NCBI GenBank assembly: GCA_965153455.1
Contig: OZ234501.1
Span: 14,930,855-14,994,854, forward strand
Reading direction: 5' to 3'
Length of the DNA stretch: 64,000 nt
Origin: Sphagnum compactum
Lineage: Eukaryota; Bryophyta; Sphagnopsida; Sphagnales
Shown: positions 11,000 to 23,805 of the stretch, in pieces
Numbering within the stretch: position 1 is the stretch's first letter
Layout of the letters: each line of letters opens with the position of its first letter
Notes under the pieces: generated by a model
What the model was told of the DNA's origin: nothing
Databases searched by the model: none
The model's input: only the letters and a program-made list of their open reading frames with translations
Program-made: the position numbers and the translations under genes

Positions 11000-12900
11000 A
11001 GCCTTCAATTGTGACTTGAATGGAGCCCACTTCACATGGGCCCTGATTCCAGTCATTCCAGTGATGTCTGGTTTACCGGGAAAAAGACATAACTTTCAAC
11101 TGCTGTATTCACACTTTTATTCCTTTGGAATTGCTTTGAGCTCTGGTGGACTGGTAAAGTTACCTGAATCAACAATAGGGTTGCATTTGTGGTATCCACC
11201 GAACCTGTGTGTGCGTTTTCGAACTTAAGCATGCATGGGGTACGTACCTACCTACATGAAAAAAGTCTCATTTGGGTTTCTTTCTTTGCAATCAAGACTT
11301 TGTGTTTTTTAGCAGTTGGGAATCTAGGACTCAATCAAATGATGATGACTGAAAAAAAAAGAAAGGGATATAACCTTGCAGGACTTTATTATAAAAAAAA
11401 ACAAAACATACCACCCCAGGTACATGGAAGTACAAAAAAGAGAGGGCCCGAGAGTCCTCCTTGAATGACAGATGGTGTGTATATCTCCTAAGCAAGGAGT
11501 GGTATTGTGGTACTCTTCATCAACTGTGGACTTTCAATAACAAGTCCACTGTGTGAATGGGATTGGCAACAATAAGTCGACACCGAGAATGGGAGGTGGG
11601 TCCAGAAGAGGAGGGAGGAGTCGAGAAGTAGCTAAACCTGGCGTTGCTGTGCTTGCATAAAAGGTGTAAATTATGAAACTTCTACTCTTAAGTATAAATG
11701 TTAATAAGTGTTTGGATTTTTCAAGAGTGTATTTTTTTAGGTTGGTTTCTAGGCATAATTTTGTGTGGGACCTTTCCTGATCAGCCTAAGATCCCAGTCA
11801 ATGCTGAAGGGAAAAAAGAAAAAAGAAAAAAGACCAACATCCCAAAACTGAAAAGAAAGTATTTCTGGTTCTTCATGCAACAAAAGGATATATAGGTTTA
11901 GACGCTCCCAGAATTTCTGACCCACACTCAGCCTCATGATAGGTGCCTCAACTTCTCCAAGTCTCAACATAGACTGTTCTCTTATACAAATAATCTATGC
12001 TGAAAGAGCCCACTGGGTTTACATGACCACACCATGACCAGTACAAGGCAGCAGGTGAAGCTTGCAAAGCCCAAACAAGGGTAGCCTGAAAAGCCCAAAG
12101 CACAGGGGCAGTGGCAAAGGGATGAGAGTGAACCAGCGCCCACTAGCCCACCACAAAGGATGGATGGTAAGTGGTGAGCAAACAATTTTCTGTTGGCTTC
12201 CAGTTCCCTAACTGACCAGCATGGTTAGCTAGGTTGCTCTTATACTACCGAGGTTAAAAATCCAGCTCTTATTTATGTATATAATATATATTAAATACCA
12301 TCTACTTACTTGGTAGTCGCCTTTTTTTTTTACCTATCTACCAATATGTAGGACCTACTTCTTATAGAACTGGTTACCCAGGTGAAACCGGATATTAACT
12401 ATTAACTCGGTTGAGGTTCATCCACAACTGAGTTGTAAGAGGCATCCAATGGATGGTGCTCTGGTGAAGGTGCTGGTTCACTCTGGAGGGGGCCAGGGCC
12501 CAAACAAGGGAACCCGGAAGAGGTGAAAGAGGGACCGAGCCAAAACAGGGGCAGCTGGAAATACCCAGCATAAGCTAACTTAAGGCATAAACTTGGACGC
12601 GGTTAAAATTATAGGGGGGCAGACCCACCAAAGGTATTGGAGAACTGGGTCCTCATCCATCTTTGAATTCAAAGCTAACTTACTACATCTTTTGCACAAG
12701 TTTGAATCTTTTTTGTTTTCACATGGTAGAATTGAATCGGGCCGGATCCACCTCCAAAGTATCTAGAATGATGAACTAGACCGACCCAAGGCATGGTAGA
12801 GTCAAGCTGCAGCTGGCAATGTGATAATCTCGGCGAAGAGTTATTTGCTATGGTGAATTTTAAAAATAGTTTTTGAAGGCTATTGAAGGCGTATTTTCTT
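11000..12900. repeat. Diverged duplicated block, left copy
   Basis: The block is collinear with 13,824-15,750. Shared anchors include GCGTTTTCGAACTTAAGCAT at 11,211 and 13,963, the TTTAGGTTGGTT segment near 11,735 and 14,224, and CTTACTACATCTTTTGCACA at 12,681 and 15,288. No protein-coding frame is conserved between the copies, so this is duplicated non-coding or mobile DNA. A piece at about 11,843-12,165 is inverted relative to the right copy. Confidence 0.7.
12125..12485. mobile_element. Candidate TIR element, GTGAACCAGC termini
   Basis: The left end reads GAGTGAACCAGCGCCC and the right end GGTGCTGGTTCACTC, which are inverted relative to each other about 360 bp apart. Internal sequence is related to the element at 46,742-47,331, for example GGTTCATCCACAACTGAGT. 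No clear target-site duplication was seen, so the superfamily is open; the CAGTG-type end could fit hAT. Confidence 0.45.
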
Positions 12901-13442
12901 CCTTGAGAAAATAAAGGCTATGCTTTGGTATTTTATCATAATGTATCTTGGGAAGTTCCAAAGTTTTGTGTCCAAGAATAAATGTAACGAACACAATTCT
13001 TTTAGTGAATTGTGGTGATTGACACATGAAAATGTTACAGCAATCTTGGCTCCATGCTGAAGTAGGGTTTAGAATTTTAGTTGTTGAGAATTCACAATAA
13101 GCTACAAAACATTGTGGATCAGAGAATTGGGGTTTACCAGTCACCTTGCAATTGATGGCTTTGGCATTCAAAGACTTTTGGTAAGGCGCTGGTCTAGTCA
13201 TTAGTAACCCTTTACAAACATAAGAAATGCAAAAGGTAGGGCCTTTCAAAGTGGGGTCTTTAAAAAAGAAGAAAAATTGTCATAGAACACACTCTGCAGT
13301 GTCACTGTTATGATGCTTTATGTAGGAAAAGGGTCTGCTGTTGATAGACCCTTTCCTATACAAAACACATACACAAAAGACCAGAATCAATGAGTGAAAA
13401 AGGAAGATTGTAAAATGTGTCATATTCATTTTTTTTTTCTTA

Positions 13443-13819
13443 GAGCATCTCCACTGGTTCTCTCAGTATGTCACTCTGGATAATAAAATTAAATGTCTAA
13501 GTTTAGCTTTTTTTTTTTTTGGGTAACCCCACCAATAAAACTGTAAACGGAACTGCATGTACGTGGGAACTACTAATAGCAAACCACCTAGACCAAACAT
13601 TATGATCGACCAATCAGAAATACTGAGCTGCAGTGAGGTCCAATTCATTACACTTTTTTTGGAGGTTGCACAACTGTTTTTGACCTTTTACCAGCCACGG
13701 CAAGCTGCACGAATTTTGTGCAGAAAAGCCAATTTTCTGAGCTAAACTGGCACATTTTGACATTTTCACAATAAATGTTACTCTCTGGAGTCACATACTG
13801 AGCACCGTTGGAGATGCTC
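13443..13819. mobile_element. PIF/Harbinger-like MITE with TTA duplication
   Basis: The element runs from GAGCATCTCCACTGG to CCGTTGGAGATGCTC and is flanked on both sides by TTA (13,440-13,442 and 13,820-13,822). The terminal inverted repeats extend inward through the GCTCAGTATGTGACTC region. A 3-bp TTA/TAA duplication and short TIRs are diagnostic of the PIF/Harbinger superfamily. At 377 bp with no transposase it is non-autonomous. Confidence 0.85.
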
Positions 13820-13823
13820 TTAG

Positions 13824-15750
13824 ATGGTGCATGGAAGTCAATCTAGGAATTACTTTACACTTGGCAACTGTTGCCCCACTGGATCAGCAATAGGTATCTT
13901 GACTGGTGGTACCCACCCAAACACGCATGCATTTTGGTTTCGTCTTTCTTTAAATTCAACCTGCGTTTTCGAACTTAAGCATGCATACCTACCATTTAAA
14001 AGTTTCTTCCCTTTGCCCTTTTTGGGTTGATGCTTTTTTCTTTAATTAAATTTGGCATGGATTCATCATTCTTTTGGGTTTGTTTCTTTGCATTCGAGCA
14101 ATTGGGAATGTGGAACCCAAACAAATCAAAATGATGATGATTTGAATACAAAAGGTGTAAACTTCAAAACTGCACCTTGTAAGTATACAAGTAAAGAACT
14201 CTTTGGATTTTCAAACCGTGTTTTTAGGTTGGTTCTTTGTGCATAATTTAGTGCAGGACTTTAGGACCCACCTAAGACCTAAGACCCCAGTCACCATAGA
14301 AGTGAAACTTGCAAAGTTTTGTAACATACTTCTTTCCAAATTTGTCTTTATGCACTTTTTTTTTTCTCTTTCACAAATCTTGTCTTTACTGAATTATTCA
14401 AAAAAATATTTTCATACTACCATCCATCCTTTGAGGTGGGCTAGTGCGTGCTGGTTCACTCTTGCCCCTTTGCCCCAATCCTGCTGTCCCCTGCCCTTGA
14501 GGCTTTTTCAGCTACCCTTTTGTTTGGGCTTTGCAATCTTCGGCCTTTGCCTTGTGTGGCCTTGTACCAACCATGGTCCCGACATGTAACCCCAGTGGAC
14601 TCTTTCAGCTTAGATTGATTATATGTATAAGAGAAGGGTTTATGTTGAGACTAGAGACCCTTTCAGGAGTTGAGGCACCCCTCATGAGGTTGAGCATGGT
14701 GCCACAAATTCTGGGCAGGTCGAAAACTTCGACCCTTCTGTTGCGTGAAGATTCAGAAATGTTTTCTTTCCAGTTTTGGCATATTATATTATATTATTAT
14801 ATTATAATATTAATTTTATTTTTTTTCCACTTTCAGTTCCTGTTCCATTATTTGTGTATGATGTGCTAGCGTCTACAAACTCGGGAATGATAAAAGAATA
14901 GAAAAAAACAGCTCTTATATATGTACCATCTACTTACTTACTTGGTCATTTTTAACCTATAGGACCTACTTCTTACAGAACCGGTTACCCAGGTGAAACC
15001 CGATATTAACTCAGTTTAGGTTCATCCATAACTAAGTTATAAGAGGCATCCAATGGATGGTGCTCTCTGGTGAGGGTGCTGGTTCACTCTGGAGGGGGCC
15101 AGGGCCCAAACAAGGGAAGCCAGAAAAGGTTAAAGAGTGACCACTGCCAAACTTGGGCAGCTGGAAATACCCAGCACAAATTAACGCGAGGCATAAACTA
15201 AGATGCCATTAAAAAATTTTATAAGGGGCAGACCCACCAAAGGTATTGGAGAACTGGGTCCTCATCCATCTTTGAATTCAAAGCTAACTTACTACATCTT
15301 TTGCACAAGTTTGAATCTTTTTGTTTTTGCATGGTAGAATTGAACTGGGCACAGATCCAGCTCCAAAAAATTTAGCTGCCCAGTTTAAGAAAATACTTGG
15401 TTTTTCAATGGTATTTATGCCAAGGAGGTAGGGAGGGATGGGGTCCATTGGTTACCCATTTTCGGGCCCCCCCATAACTGACTGCTTGCTTACCAAGGAG
15501 TTGATGGTTGAGTGAGGTCCACAACCAACGCAGGCTCACATGAGCCGTCGAATCTAGGTGACTACTTTTCAACTTCTTCTTTAGCAATTTGCATGATGAG
15601 AAGAATAGGCATTGGTTATGCTTCAATATTTTCTTGATATATTTAAGAAGTAACCGACATAACTTTTAGTGAATTGGTTCCATGGTGGTTGAAAGATGAA
15701 AGTGTTGTAGCAAGTTTGGTTCCATGTGAAGTAGTTACATTGGGATTTCT
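13824..15750. repeat. Diverged duplicated block, right copy
   Basis: This is the partner of 11,000-12,900, lying directly after a MITE. Most of it is in the same orientation as the left copy. The piece at about 14,421-14,783 matches the reverse complement of 11,843-12,165. That piece carries the GTGCTGGTTCACTC terminus, which points to a TIR element as the unit that was flipped. No conserved reading frame was found. Confidence 0.7.
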
Positions 15751-16342
15751 CAATAAGCTTTGATGACTAGTGGCATTGCATAAAATGGTATACATTGAAT
15801 GTTTTCAACTTGAAGTTGTGTGAAGCATATATGTTATAGAATAATATATTGGTGCATAATAACATTGCTTCCAAAATTTTGCAACAATTTTACAACATAA
15901 ACTATGAACATTGAGCTAATGTATAAGGTATTATGTCCCTTATGGAGGAAATGAAACTCTAAATTGCCATTGCAACTTCAGTGGCCAACAAAAGTCAAAT
16001 GAAAAATGAAATCAACATTGAAGAATCAAGATACCACAAGGCATCACAAACACGCTGGCCCTGCCAATAGATAAGATGTTTTACATCTACCTACTGTGTC
16101 CACACTCTGAACACCAAAACAATCTGTTCCAATCTAAACAGTCTAAACACTTTCACAAAACAAACCTGTTCACCTAATGTGAAACTGGTTTTAATAAGGT
16201 AAAACTTCCAAAAGTTGGATCCAATGCGATAGTCCCTGTCCCCACACCCAACAAATTCATAGGTATTGCTGAGTGGGAACTAAAGGGCCAAATTCTAAAG
16301 CTACTATACACAAATTTTTTTTAAAAAAAAAAATGGGCATAA

Positions 16343-16656
16343 GAGCATCCCCACCGGTGCTCAATATGTGACCCTGCAAAAATATTTCTCATATCCAAGT
16401 TTAGTTATTTCTTTTTTTGCAACCCCACCCTAACACTAAAACAGGGACTGCAATAGGTGGCAACTACTAATAGCAAACCACCTAGACCAATCATTATGAT
16501 TGGCCAATCAAAACCAGGGAGCAGCAGTCAGATCATATTTATTACACTCTTCTCTAGCAGGTGCACAGCTTAGCTGAGCCAAACCACCATATGTTCACTT
16601 TTCTTCATCCAATTTTAATGTGCAAGGTCAGATACCGAGCATCAGTGGGGATGCTC
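16343..16656. mobile_element. PIF/Harbinger-like MITE with TAA duplication
   Basis: The element starts GAGCATCCCCACCGGTGCTC and ends with GGGGATGCTC. TAA lies at both borders (16,340-16,342 and 16,657-16,659). It belongs to the same family as 13,443-13,819 and the decayed copy at 4619-4957. It has no coding capacity. Confidence 0.87.
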
Positions 16657-16659
16657 TAA

Positions 16660-19600
16660 GGCATAGATCTGTGCATTACAGCTTTGTACGTAGAGCTTAT
16701 GGGCATTGGTAGGCTATAGCCGAACCTTGGAGTTAAGTTTCCAACTTCCAACAAAACACCAAATAGATTGCACATTATAAAAACATCTTAGGGATTGATT
16801 GAAGAGGATATCAACAAAATTCCCAAATGGTAGGACAAGCATAAGTTGTAAACATCTTTGTATATCATTTGCATTCATTTTTCAAAGACTCAATTGCCTC
16901 CTTTTAGGGGAACTAAGATAGTTTGAAGAATTGTTGCGAAAACATGTTCAAAACCATGGGAAGTTGAGAACCTAATTTGGTGCAAAGGATGGATTTTAAG
17001 AGTCTCAAACTTGAAAAACGTTTATCATCTTCCATCTCATCAAGTTTCAAGTACTTAGGCACATTATGGCACAAAATGTTGGATGTTGAAAGGTATTAGT
17101 TATGAGCTTGTCATCAAAAGGAAGTCACATGGCATCTTATGCTTGACTTTTGGTTGTTACTTTGAAAAAACACCTCCTACATGTCAAGAGTTAAACTAAA
17201 AAGATCTCAAGCACTGGCCCATGTGAGCACTTGCATATAATGTGGAGTTTTAAAATAGGAAGATGTTTTGGGAAATCTTTTTAACCTCAACGTGAAGCCA
17301 ATATTGTGAATAAATGGTGTCAAGAAGGGAACCTATTGTTTAGGTTCTCTCATTATTTAGCTCATACATGCATAATCTACAATTTTTGCCATATATTAAG
17401 ATCATTTCAATGTAGGCTGTGTGGGGAGTTACGAATTATATTATGAGGAGGAGAGTTGCCCTTTCTCTTAGTCCAGGCTGGGATGAGATATTGGCCATGT
17501 CCCAATTTTGATTCTAACTACATTATTTGTCTTTTTTTTTGGTTTGTGTACTTAATGCAACCAAGAGATGAAGGTAACATGCTTCATACCACTCTCCCAA
17601 TCTTACCCTTGGGCTCTAGTGGGACCCTCTTTGTCTCAATGTAAGGAACTAGAGGGTGTATTCAAAGTTTGAAAGTCTTCAACAACAATGCACCGTACCA
17701 AGGAATTATTTGACCAAACAATATACGCCATGCAAAAACAAATTTGAACCTCTTGTGTGACATAGAAACATTTCAAAGTTTAACATCTGTTTTGCCATTG
17801 CTTGACTATGTGCCCCTAGCATTAGTGTGGGGCAAAAATGGTGGCCAATAAATTTAAGAATCAAAATCCTGCTCAACCAAAGAGGAGATGCAACATGCAC
17901 CCTAAAGGCTTAAGATTTTACTTTTCTTTTGGGAGGGGGGATATTTAATTTTTCGTTTTTACATGGGTGAGTCACATGGAAAGAACATTAGAGGCAAACT
18001 TTTTTTTGGTTTAGTTTGCAATGTGTTGAGGACCTCCAAAAAGAGTTCTTTTCACGTGCATGAGTTGGGCACATGGATAAAGCACTAGAGATAAACTTTT
18101 GTTTTGGTTTAGTTTGTAAAGTGGTTGTGAAGGTCCAAAGAAATTCTATTCTTTTCACTTAATGGGTGTGCCAGATGTACAAAAAAAGTAGAGGTTCTAG
18201 TTCTAATTTTGTCAACCTTTTTCATGTGCTTATTAGTGGGCTAGCCTAGTGTTTGTTATTTTTGTGATGAATCAATCAGAGAAATCTAGCACCAAAAGAA
18301 AAAAAAAAAACCCAAATGAAGCACAATACCCAAAGTTTGCAAACACATGGAAAGCAAAGTCAAATTTGAATCCAAACCCAATCTTTTTTGGGGAATCTAA
18401 CCTTGGCAACAACCAACCTTGCCCATTAGATCTAACTAGACACTATATATTAAGACATCCTATCCATGTAAGCCTTCACAAATCCTTGTTGTAATCACAA
18501 AGAAATTGTTTCAACTCTGGGCAAATTTACAAAGCATTTGCACATAGTCAATGTTGTGATGGTAGCATGATTCATATTAATTAGTGTTCTTTTTCTTGGT
18601 TGCAATTTTTTTTGTGGAGATTCATTTGATTTTTGACATTCCCAACACATGAATCTCCACTCAGACACCACCAAAGTTTTTTTAAAATTGTAACCAATTC
18701 ATTACACCCCCTTGACTTGTACAGTCACTTGGGACACCTCACAAAACACACCAAGGAATGCCATTTGGCAAACCTCTGTTGAGTTAAAATAGCCAACCAG
18801 GTGAATTCTTGACAAATGGCAAAAAAATTAAAAATTGCTGCTCTCAAAGCTTTCCAAAATTTTTGGGCCATTCATTTTGAATCTAATTAAGTTAATACCA
18901 AAAAAGAGAGGAATGTCCTCATAACACAATATACTCTTGGGTCCCTTTTAGCAACATGCTTGTCAAAAATGTCCAATGCTTCTTTCCATTTGTGTCAAAA
19001 AAAAAGTTTTTTAAAAAAAAATAAAGAAATTCCAATGCCTTTTGTGTTATTCTAGATAAGATTTATAGGTCCCACTTCCAATACATTTAAGCTATTCTAT
19101 GTTTATGCTTTGCCACATTGTAACCGCATTTAGATAACCATGAAAGTATAACCTGATTCTGCATCCATTACATCCCAACTCTTCTCTATTTGATTTCATG
19201 ATTTGTGTGCATAGAATCCCTTCTTCCAACATGCCGCTAGTGTCATAAATCTTGTGTCAAAATTTGAAGTAACTCTTTCATAATAGAATCACATTCATTT
19301 GTTCTTGACTCCTACAATCTTACATACAATTGCCAATGACAATGCTATGGTTCAAGAACACAACTTTTGTCTTTGGCGCAGAACAAAATGAAAGTAACTA
19401 CATTTGAGACTTGCAAAACACCATACAACAAAGAATAAATATATGAAGCTCAGGTTTTGAATTTTACTACAACTCTAAACTCTGCAAAGAACCAGTTGTT
19501 CTTGCACAGGTTATGTGGTTCTAAGCAAGTTCATGTATTTCAATGTTGACGAGCACAATACAAGCAACAGGAGAGATTTTTTTCCCCTTTTTTCCATCAA

Positions 19601-19900
19601 AAATTCCAGTGGATCATGATTTTTCTAGGACCCGTAAGAAAGAAGAGAATTATGGAATGATGATTCCTCTGCTGTGATTTTACATCTATTAGCCACTATG
19701 TACTATGGAATGGTCAAGCCCCTACCCATTCTGTCATCAACTGCTGGTTGTGGTGTAGATAAGTATGCAATAATCTGCACAATAATTTCAGTCAAACAAT
19801 TTACAAAAAAGCTGTATCCTGCGTTTCTGTCACTATGTCAAGAAGAGACATGAATGACTAGCAGTCAGGAGACAGTGCTAATTAAAAAAATGTCAATTGT
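16660..19900. other. Intergenic, nothing identified
   Basis: About 3.2 kb of AT-rich sequence contains short frames only. GTTTTGGTTTAGTTTG-like blocks near 18,000 and 18,100 suggest a small local duplication. I see no exon, RNA gene or element border I can defend. Confidence 0.4.
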
Positions 19901-19924
19901 ATCCTCACTTGGGTAAGTTTCATC

Positions 19925-20128
19925 TCATTTTGGCTTCCCCGCCCCCCTCAAGCAAGCATCTAAGCCAAAGGCAATAGAAAGGCCTACATGGAGAGTGGTG
20001 CTTGTGGCCGCCTCCTGTACCCTGAACAGATCCTCAAAGCACATCACCAGCAAGACTATGCAATCTACAGGCTGATGGGGCACCTGCCTAGACAAGTCTG
20101 GTACTGACCTACTGTACCACAATGGCAA
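19925..20128 (-). other. Possible extra exon downstream of gene B
   Basis: A short minus-strand frame contains VLLVMCFEDLFRVQEAATST and is less AT-rich than its surroundings. I could not find a counterpart beside gene A and recognise no family. It may equally be 3' flank of gene B. Confidence 0.15.
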
Positions 20129-20314
20129 TTATGCACAAATATGTTAGCTCAGTACAGTATACAGGAACAAGAAACATATGTATGTCATATGAGCATGATG
20201 TTAGATTAAGTCACCATTCACTTTAAGGGGTCTCAGCTGTGTTCTTATCTGGAAACCTCATACCTGTAGCTTTTGACATCTATCCCCAACTAACTGTGAA
20301 TGGGTTTGTGCTTG

Positions 20315-23300
20315 TTACACATTTCTTCCTTCTGCATTGAGGAGGGGGACCAGAGTAGAGGTGACACCATGTGGGTCTAACATGTCAAACCCAAGAACCC
20401 AGGCACCACCAGTGGCCACCACTTCATTTGCAGTATTGTCATTGTAGCTGAAGATGCCACTGAACATCCTCCCAACTGGGGGGCAGCATCCAAACAAATC
20501 AACCCACCACCGTGCACCTTCCTGCATCTGAACATGAAAGAAGTTAGTTGAATGACTTGAGGATGTCTTTTCAAAATGAATGTTGGGTAGGTTGGTGCAC
20601 ACATGCCAAGATGGAGTCCTATAGGTGTTGAAGTTGTTTACCTGTGAGTTGTTTGAATGGTGAAAGGTATGCCCAAGTTGAATTGAATAAGAGGTCATAA
20701 GTGTCACTAGAAAGGGAAAACAATTTTGTTTACACATGCCAATTAAGTCTCAAAAAGGAGAGGGCATTAGTTTTAGAAAAATCTACAAGCAAAGGCTGCA
20801 TGGGCCTAGCTACCTAAGAAGGAAGATGGAATGATGCGGATTAAGAATATGAAACCAACACCTCCTAAAGCAATGAGGAAGGAGAATTAATGATAAGCTA
20901 ACAATCCATATGGATTGTCAAAAGAGCTTCCAAGGCTACAAGAGTTCCAAGACTTATCAGAATATGAGACCAATTACACCCCCTAAAGCAATGGGGAAGA
21001 AGAGTTAATGACAAGCTAGCAATCCTTATGGATTGTTAAAAGAGCTTCCAAGGTGACAAGTGCTCCAAGACTTATGTTAAAGCAGGTCAAATGATGATTG
21101 GTGAAGTAAAAAATTTAAGGTAGAGGGAGAACATTGAAGTATAAAGGTTGTTGTGCAAAACACCATGTCAAAATCCCATGGTTATTTACCTTCAAAGATC
21201 TGGGCAATGGCTTGTGAGCCAAGCTATGTTCAAAGCAGCCATCTGACTTTGGTGCACTCTGCTCCACCAGTATCTGGGGCAAATGTGCAGGCAGGTTCTG
21301 ACTCAATCTGTCCATGCCCTGATATTGAACCATTTCGATGTCCTGCACATGCCCACATGCGTCTCGGAGTGGCTCTAACTGGAAGTTCACATAATCTGAG
21401 AATCTTGGTTCTCTGGAACCAACAAGATCCAACCTGCAACAAGAACAAAAGAGTGAATGAGAATAATCAGAATAATCGCTTTAAAGTGGCTAGTGACACA
21501 AACATCCATGAATCGAGAAAACATCAATGCTTGCAATTCTTCACTCAGAGTGGCCCCTAGAATGTTCTTGACCATGGGGATTGATTGACAGCTGAGCCCA
21601 TCACACATCCCAATTGTAGGTAAGAGGTCGAACAACAGGTATACTTAGTGATCAGAAAATTCCTGGAAGTTAGAAAGAAAAAACCTAGGAATCAAGAGGC
21701 CTAGCTAATGAAAATTGACACCAGGTTGCCAGGGGTTCTTGGGACAGCGGTTTCATCTGCAACTGTGATGTTTTGGTGGACTTCAATGGTCTTCAACTAA
21801 GGCCAGAAATTTGTTGTGGGGCATATTAGTTTCAAAAGAAAAAAACCCCAATTAAGAGCTCAAGATATGGAATTGGAAATCCAGTTGATCTGATCTGTCT
21901 GCCTGCTGTCTGATTGAGCAGTGTGACAGACAGAAAGATGGATATGAGGGGAGGTAAGACTGTGACTACCATTCAGTGAACATGCTCAAATAGGTAGTGT
22001 CCTCACAAATAATAGCAATAATGGCTATACAAGCTCGACTCCTTTTGGACTCTACTGCAAAGAGCCAAACAGCAATGAAAATGGATATGATTGCACTCAT
22101 CAATTCCACTCTGTACATGCTAACTCAACAAACCTTCAAATGGCAGATTTTTCACAGAGATGGCAGACCTAGATTGAGGAACTCTGTTGCCCAACAGCCT
22201 TCAGATTACTGATGACCTCAAGAAAATGACAATGAACAGGAAAGCTCAGAGTTGATCTTAGCTCAGGAGTACTAATCACTGCATGGCTATCTCTCCTACA
22301 GTTTCCCGTCAAGAGCATATTGAGATTTGTGAGAGTCCAGAACAGAAAGAAATATGAGAAAGGCTCATGGTGTCATTTTATGGTCTAAACATATGCAGTA
22401 AAGTGTCAAGGTTGCAGGTTTTTGCTGCAATTTCATAAGTATGGTTCAGCCAAACCAAAACAAACACGACAAGAATGATGTATTCATGTGTCAATCACAT
22501 GAAAGCTGCCCCCCATCTAAATCAAAATCAGCAGCCACAGGAAGAAGAGAACTTTGTTTCCTGGTAGAAACTGAGGCTCTCTATCCTTGTGGGAAGTCAA
22601 AGCTGGGGATCCAACTCTAGAAGAAGCAATCATAGGCCAAACTTCAGTTTCTGCTGCTGGAAAACCAACATCAATCAATTCCAGTTACTAGAGCAATCAC
22701 AAAATCCACTGAATTCATGAACCGCAATTAAACATTTTCGACAGTCATTGTTGTTTGGGAAGAGGAATACGCATATTATGCATTGAGTGGGCAGGGTATC
22801 CTGTGTGTGTTCCTCTGTAGGTATGCACTTGCCTAACCCCTAAATGTCAGATAGGCCCAATATGGGCTGCTTTTCAGTGTAAATTTGCACTGTCCTCACG
22901 TTTCGGGTTTAACAGCCTTCAGATGACAGAGAGACAGACTATCACCATAGACATGATGGACTTCAACCATTGAGCCCTCCAGCATAAAATCGACAATGAA
23001 CAAGAAAGACCCAGAATCAATTCTAGTGCAGCAATAAGTTCCTTACAAAATATCTCTCATAAGAATCGAGAAATCTCCATTCTCATGATTAAGAAAAGCT
23101 GAAACAAGGTTAACACTTCTTCATTAAGTCACAGAAATTTGCAGAGTAGTATAGACGAAACTGAGAACAAGGGACCATAAAACAAAGACTGAACAAGGAC
23201 AAAAACCAAAATATACTTCCAGACTTGCAGTATGAACAAGTCTCACACCTGTTCTGTAACATGTATGACATGTATGATAGTGACTTCATCAGCTCCCTAC

Positions 23301-23805
23301 AATCGGTAAAGGCCAGTGTAAACACTAACCTGTGTACTGAGTTTCTGCTGCAAATCTGGAAGCAACAAACAACAGCCATGCTACCGGCTAGCAACAAACA
23401 AGACAAGGAGAAAACACAAAGCAGAAACACACAACAGAAGAGACTAAAAACACAGAAAAAGACAGCAAGGAAAAACAGAGACCAAGTGGGCTTACAAGAA
23501 GGTCCCCTATTTACAAGACTCTGTACAGAATCGTTTGGAGTGAAGGATCCCCTAGTCTCTCATCTTTTTCTTCAGATACCTAGCTGCAATGGTGTTCATG
23601 GCAACTCAACATCTGTGGGTGCATCCATCATAGGCCGTAAAGAATCCAAGGAGGGGGGGCCATCAAAGAAGTGCATGAAAGAAGTGATCTATCTAGCTAT
23701 GTTACAATCTCAGGACTAATGTGGAGATGAGATGGATGGGACAAGAACTACTTACTCCGCCAAGCGGTTTGAAAACTCGTCTCGGCTGTTCTTCCGTTCG
23801 GGCAT
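20315..23805 (-). CDS. Unrecognised small plant protein, gene B
   Basis: Predicted exons are 23,756-23,805, 21,190-21,433 and 20,315-20,527, giving 168 residues, with introns of 2322 and 662 bp that have GT/AG borders and compatible phases. The start exon reads MPERKNSRDEFSNRLA in a favourable context (CACCATGC). The middle exon starts LDLVGSREPRFSDYVNFQLE. The last exon starts MQEGARWWVDLFGCCPPVGR and contains WVLGFDMLDPHGVTSTLVPL. The acceptor at the middle exon (GTTGCAG) and the donor of exon 1 (GTAAGT) match gene A. The frame stays open although 85 bp in the middle exon are inverted relative to gene A and about 110 bp beside them are missing. I recognise no family. It lies on the same strand as gene A, so the pair probably arose by tandem duplication. 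Confidence 0.5.
20848..21078. repeat. Tandem duplication inside gene B intron 2
   Basis: Two diverged copies of about 115 bp (20,848-20,961 and 20,962-21,078) share ACAAGCTAGCAATCC-like, AAAAGAGCTTCCAAGG and CCAAGACTTAT blocks. They account for part of an intron that gene A lacks. Confidence 0.7.
21252..21336. other. 85-bp segment inverted relative to gene A
   Basis: On the plus strand this stretch reads GTGCACTCTGCTCC to TGAACCATTTC. In gene A the matching segment, 8807-8891, is its reverse complement, while the sequences on both sides are in the same orientation in both genes. GTGCA/TGCAC at the ends is the likely micro-homology. See the findings. Confidence 0.85.
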
